Source: a virus
Length of the DNA stretch: 24,919 nt
Reading direction: 5' to 3' (one strand)
IMG/VR virus record: IMGVR_UViG_3300042731_003906
Coordinates: 1-24,919 of that record
Part shown: piece after piece, positions 23,449 to 24,919 of the stretch
How positions within the stretch are numbered: position 1 is the stretch's first letter
Layout: every line of letters starts with the position of its first letter
The notes under the pieces: model-generated
The model's input: the letters and a program-made list of their open reading frames with translations, nothing else
The model's database searches: none
What the model was told of the DNA's origin: nothing
Translations under genes and position numbers: made by a program

Positions 23449-24919
23449 ATGGCAAAGACGATACAAGCAAATCAAGTTGCAGACGCTTTTTCAGCGGTTC
23501 CTGGCAAGGGCATCACGCTGTTAGATCATGCGTTTACTACCAACAGAACCAGCACATCTGACACGTTTGTTACGATATCTGACGGTAACGCTGACGAGGC
23601 CAGCGGATCATTTGAAGTGCCATTTGCTGGCACGTACATGATTCGTGCCACAATCGCTACGTACACGACTATAACCCCTGGGTGCATAAACGAATTTCAG
23701 TTGCTTCTGGATGATGGGGAAAGCAACGAGCAAATTATTCGCGAAGACTATTGGGAAAATTTGCACAACGAAACTGGGGAACATTTGCGAAATTCGTTTG
23801 TGGCTTTCGCCGAACTATCGGCAGGGACGCACACAATTGCGGTCCAATGGCGACGGCGTTCTGGCCATACGCAGACAATGAATATAAATACGTGGGATCC
23901 CATAATGATCGATGGCATTTTGCTGTCGGGCTCGGGTGTTGGCGGGACGCTCATGCAACGGCGTCAAATGGATCAAGATGATTCGACCACGTCAACAACA
24001 TGGGATACTGTTCAAGACAGCCAAGGGGATGTCGCTTTAACGTTCAATTTTTCAAGCAACGAGGATGTTGTTACCATTAAAGGGTCATTTTGTTGTTATA
24101 CGCCTACTGTGGGAACGAATGCTAATATCGGGATAGGTGTTGATAGCAATGATCCCGAGATGAAAAACACGCTTAGGTTCGTTCCACCCGATGTCGGCGC
24201 TCGGACGTTAAGTTTTTCGTTTTCGTTCAAGGGTTCCGAAGTTGGGCTCGGAAGCCGGGTTTTCAAGCTCCGGTTTAAAGTTAATTCGAATTCATTAGGT
24301 ATTTTGTCGGATGGCGTAAACGACAAAAGTGTAATTGAGGGGATATTATACAAAGGTGGCCAGGTTCCCTTACGCAAAGACGGCACCGAGATTGCGGCTA
24401 CGCCTCGGTATCTTAATTTCATCGGCAGTCATGTGGATATTAGCGATGATGGTTTGGGCGGGGTGGATATCGGCATGAACGAGGCAGTGGCCGGACCCGA
24501 TGACAGTGACTCTTTAACCGATTACCCAGATGCCACCGTTGATTTTGACACGACGGACACCTATAAACAATTTTTTCCAGGCACGGGTGGGCCAACCTAC
24601 ACCCCAACGGTCACAGGCCCACATCGAGTGACGTTGCGCATTTCACCGTATCTGCAATGGACCAGTGGATCTGATAATTTTAAATTCAAAGTAGAATTCG
24701 ATGACGGCGTAAATCCAGCAATTGTTGCCGGTGATTCAGATTCATGGATTCAACGTGTATATGAAACATTATATCATGAGGGATATGTCCAACTGGCATT
24801 TTCGGCAATTGTTAACTTGGAGGCAGGTGTTGAGTACGCCGTAAAGGGATATGGGAAACGTGTGGGGTCCGCCGGAATAGTAATGAGCTTGTATTCTGCA
24901 ACCTCAACACCGGAGCCGC
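23449..24919 (+). CDS. Tail-fibre/virion surface protein of beta-sandwich repeats (3' truncated)
   Basis: ATG 23449 follows the previous TAG by two bases and the frame stays open for 490 codons to the window edge, so the gene is incomplete at its 3' end. Three sandwich-like units are visible: ~20-160 (TFVTISDGNADEASGSFEV, PFAGTYMIRATIATY, LSAGTHTIAVQWRR), ~165-300 (TWDTVQDSQGDVALTF, then TLSFSFSFKGSEVG) and ~350-485 (FPGTGGPTYTPTVTGPHRVT, then LQLAFSAIVNLEAG-type strand). Strand and turn order resembles C1q/TNF-like sandwiches of phage fibres. Between units two and three lies KDGTEIAATPRYLNFIG, then HVDISDDGLGGVDIGM, a connector motif used in fibres. It is likely the distal fibre tip or a binding subunit; binding target unknown. 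Confidence 0.65.
   Translation, partial: MAKTIQANQVADAFSAVPGKGITLLDHAFTTNRTSTSDTFVTISDGNADEASGSFEVPFAGTYMIRATIATYTTITPGCINEFQLLLDDGESNEQIIREDYWENLHNETGEHLRNSFVAFAELSAGTHTIAVQWRRRSGHTQTMNINTWDPIMIDGILLSGSGVGGTLMQRRQMDQDDSTTSTTWDTVQDSQGDVALTFNFSSNEDVVTIKGSFCCYTPTVGTNANIGIGVDSNDPEMKNTLRFVPPDVGARTLSFSFSFKGSEVGLGSRVFKLRFKVNSNSLGILSDGVNDKSVIEGILYKGGQVPLRKDGTEIAATPRYLNFIGSHVDISDDGLGGVDIGMNEAVAGPDDSDSLTDYPDATVDFDTTDTYKQFFPGTGGPTYTPTVTGPHRVTLRISPYLQWTSGSDNFKFKVEFDDGVNPAIVAGDSDSWIQRVYETLYHEGYVQLAFSAIVNLEAGVEYAVKGYGKRVGSAGIVMSLYSATSTPEP

Noticed and set aside
24096-24422. 108-codon open frame on the - strand
   Set aside because: It is antisense to the well-formed sandwich domains of the 3'-truncated gene and has no domain pattern.
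21035-24919. Diversity-generating retroelement variable region in the fibre genes
   Set aside because: I saw no matching template repeat or reverse transcriptase within the window; a search of flanking sequence would be needed to exclude it.
1-24919. CRISPR arrays, tRNA genes, insertion sequences and defence genes
   Set aside because: No regularly spaced direct repeats, cloverleaf-like sequences, transposase motifs or nuclease/helicase-type genes were seen; the window is filled with structural genes.

Overview
This window is a late structural (virion morphogenesis) block of a contractile-tailed phage (myovirus morphology) or a prophage of that type. Every supported gene lies on the + strand. 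Genes are packed tightly, mostly with ATGA, TAATG or TGATG overlaps or gaps of a few bases. I found no rRNA, tRNA, CRISPR array, transposase, integrase, replication gene or lysis cassette. The host cannot be named from this sequence. Start use (ATG, one GTG, one TTG) and the Shine-Dalgarno sequences are ordinarily bacterial.

Layout. 1-3256: accessory or head-proximal virion genes. These are a 5'-truncated protein with a carbohydrate-binding-like jelly roll, an unrecognised beta-rich protein, a permuted NlpC/P60-type amidase, a collar-like protein and a small protein built of ten proline-centred repeats. 3256-6696: head-tail connection, comprising an FN3-like plus connector fusion, a neck protein with a Cys4 zinc-type motif, an HK97-gp10-like neck/completion protein and a probable tail terminator. 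6710-7063: a small unknown. 7087-9900: contractile sheath and tail tube, each behind a strong Shine-Dalgarno. 9929-10763: a tail assembly chaperone pair. Its second frame has no usable start codon and must be reached by +1 or -2 frameshifting. 10774-13041: tape measure. 13038-19243: baseplate (hub, spike, small unknown, a LysM plus gp25-like fusion, J-like wedge). 19252-24919: three large adhesion or fibre proteins, the last running off the right edge.

How it fits together. The connector and neck proteins close the portal vertex and join it to the terminator at the top of the tail. The tube polymerises on the hub around a tape measure kept soluble by the chaperones, and the sheath polymerises around the tube. 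The spike sits under the hub. The LysM/gp25-like and J-like proteins make the wedges that anchor the distal fibres. No gpI-type (Tail_P2_I) protein is evident after J; a propeller/Ig protein takes that place.

The features that stand out most are the missing-start chaperone frame, the three-part LysM/gp25 fusion, the duplicated Ig-like insert in the sheath, the ten-repeat protein, and a roughly threefold excess of GATC sites. No stretch over 300 bases lacks a gene.
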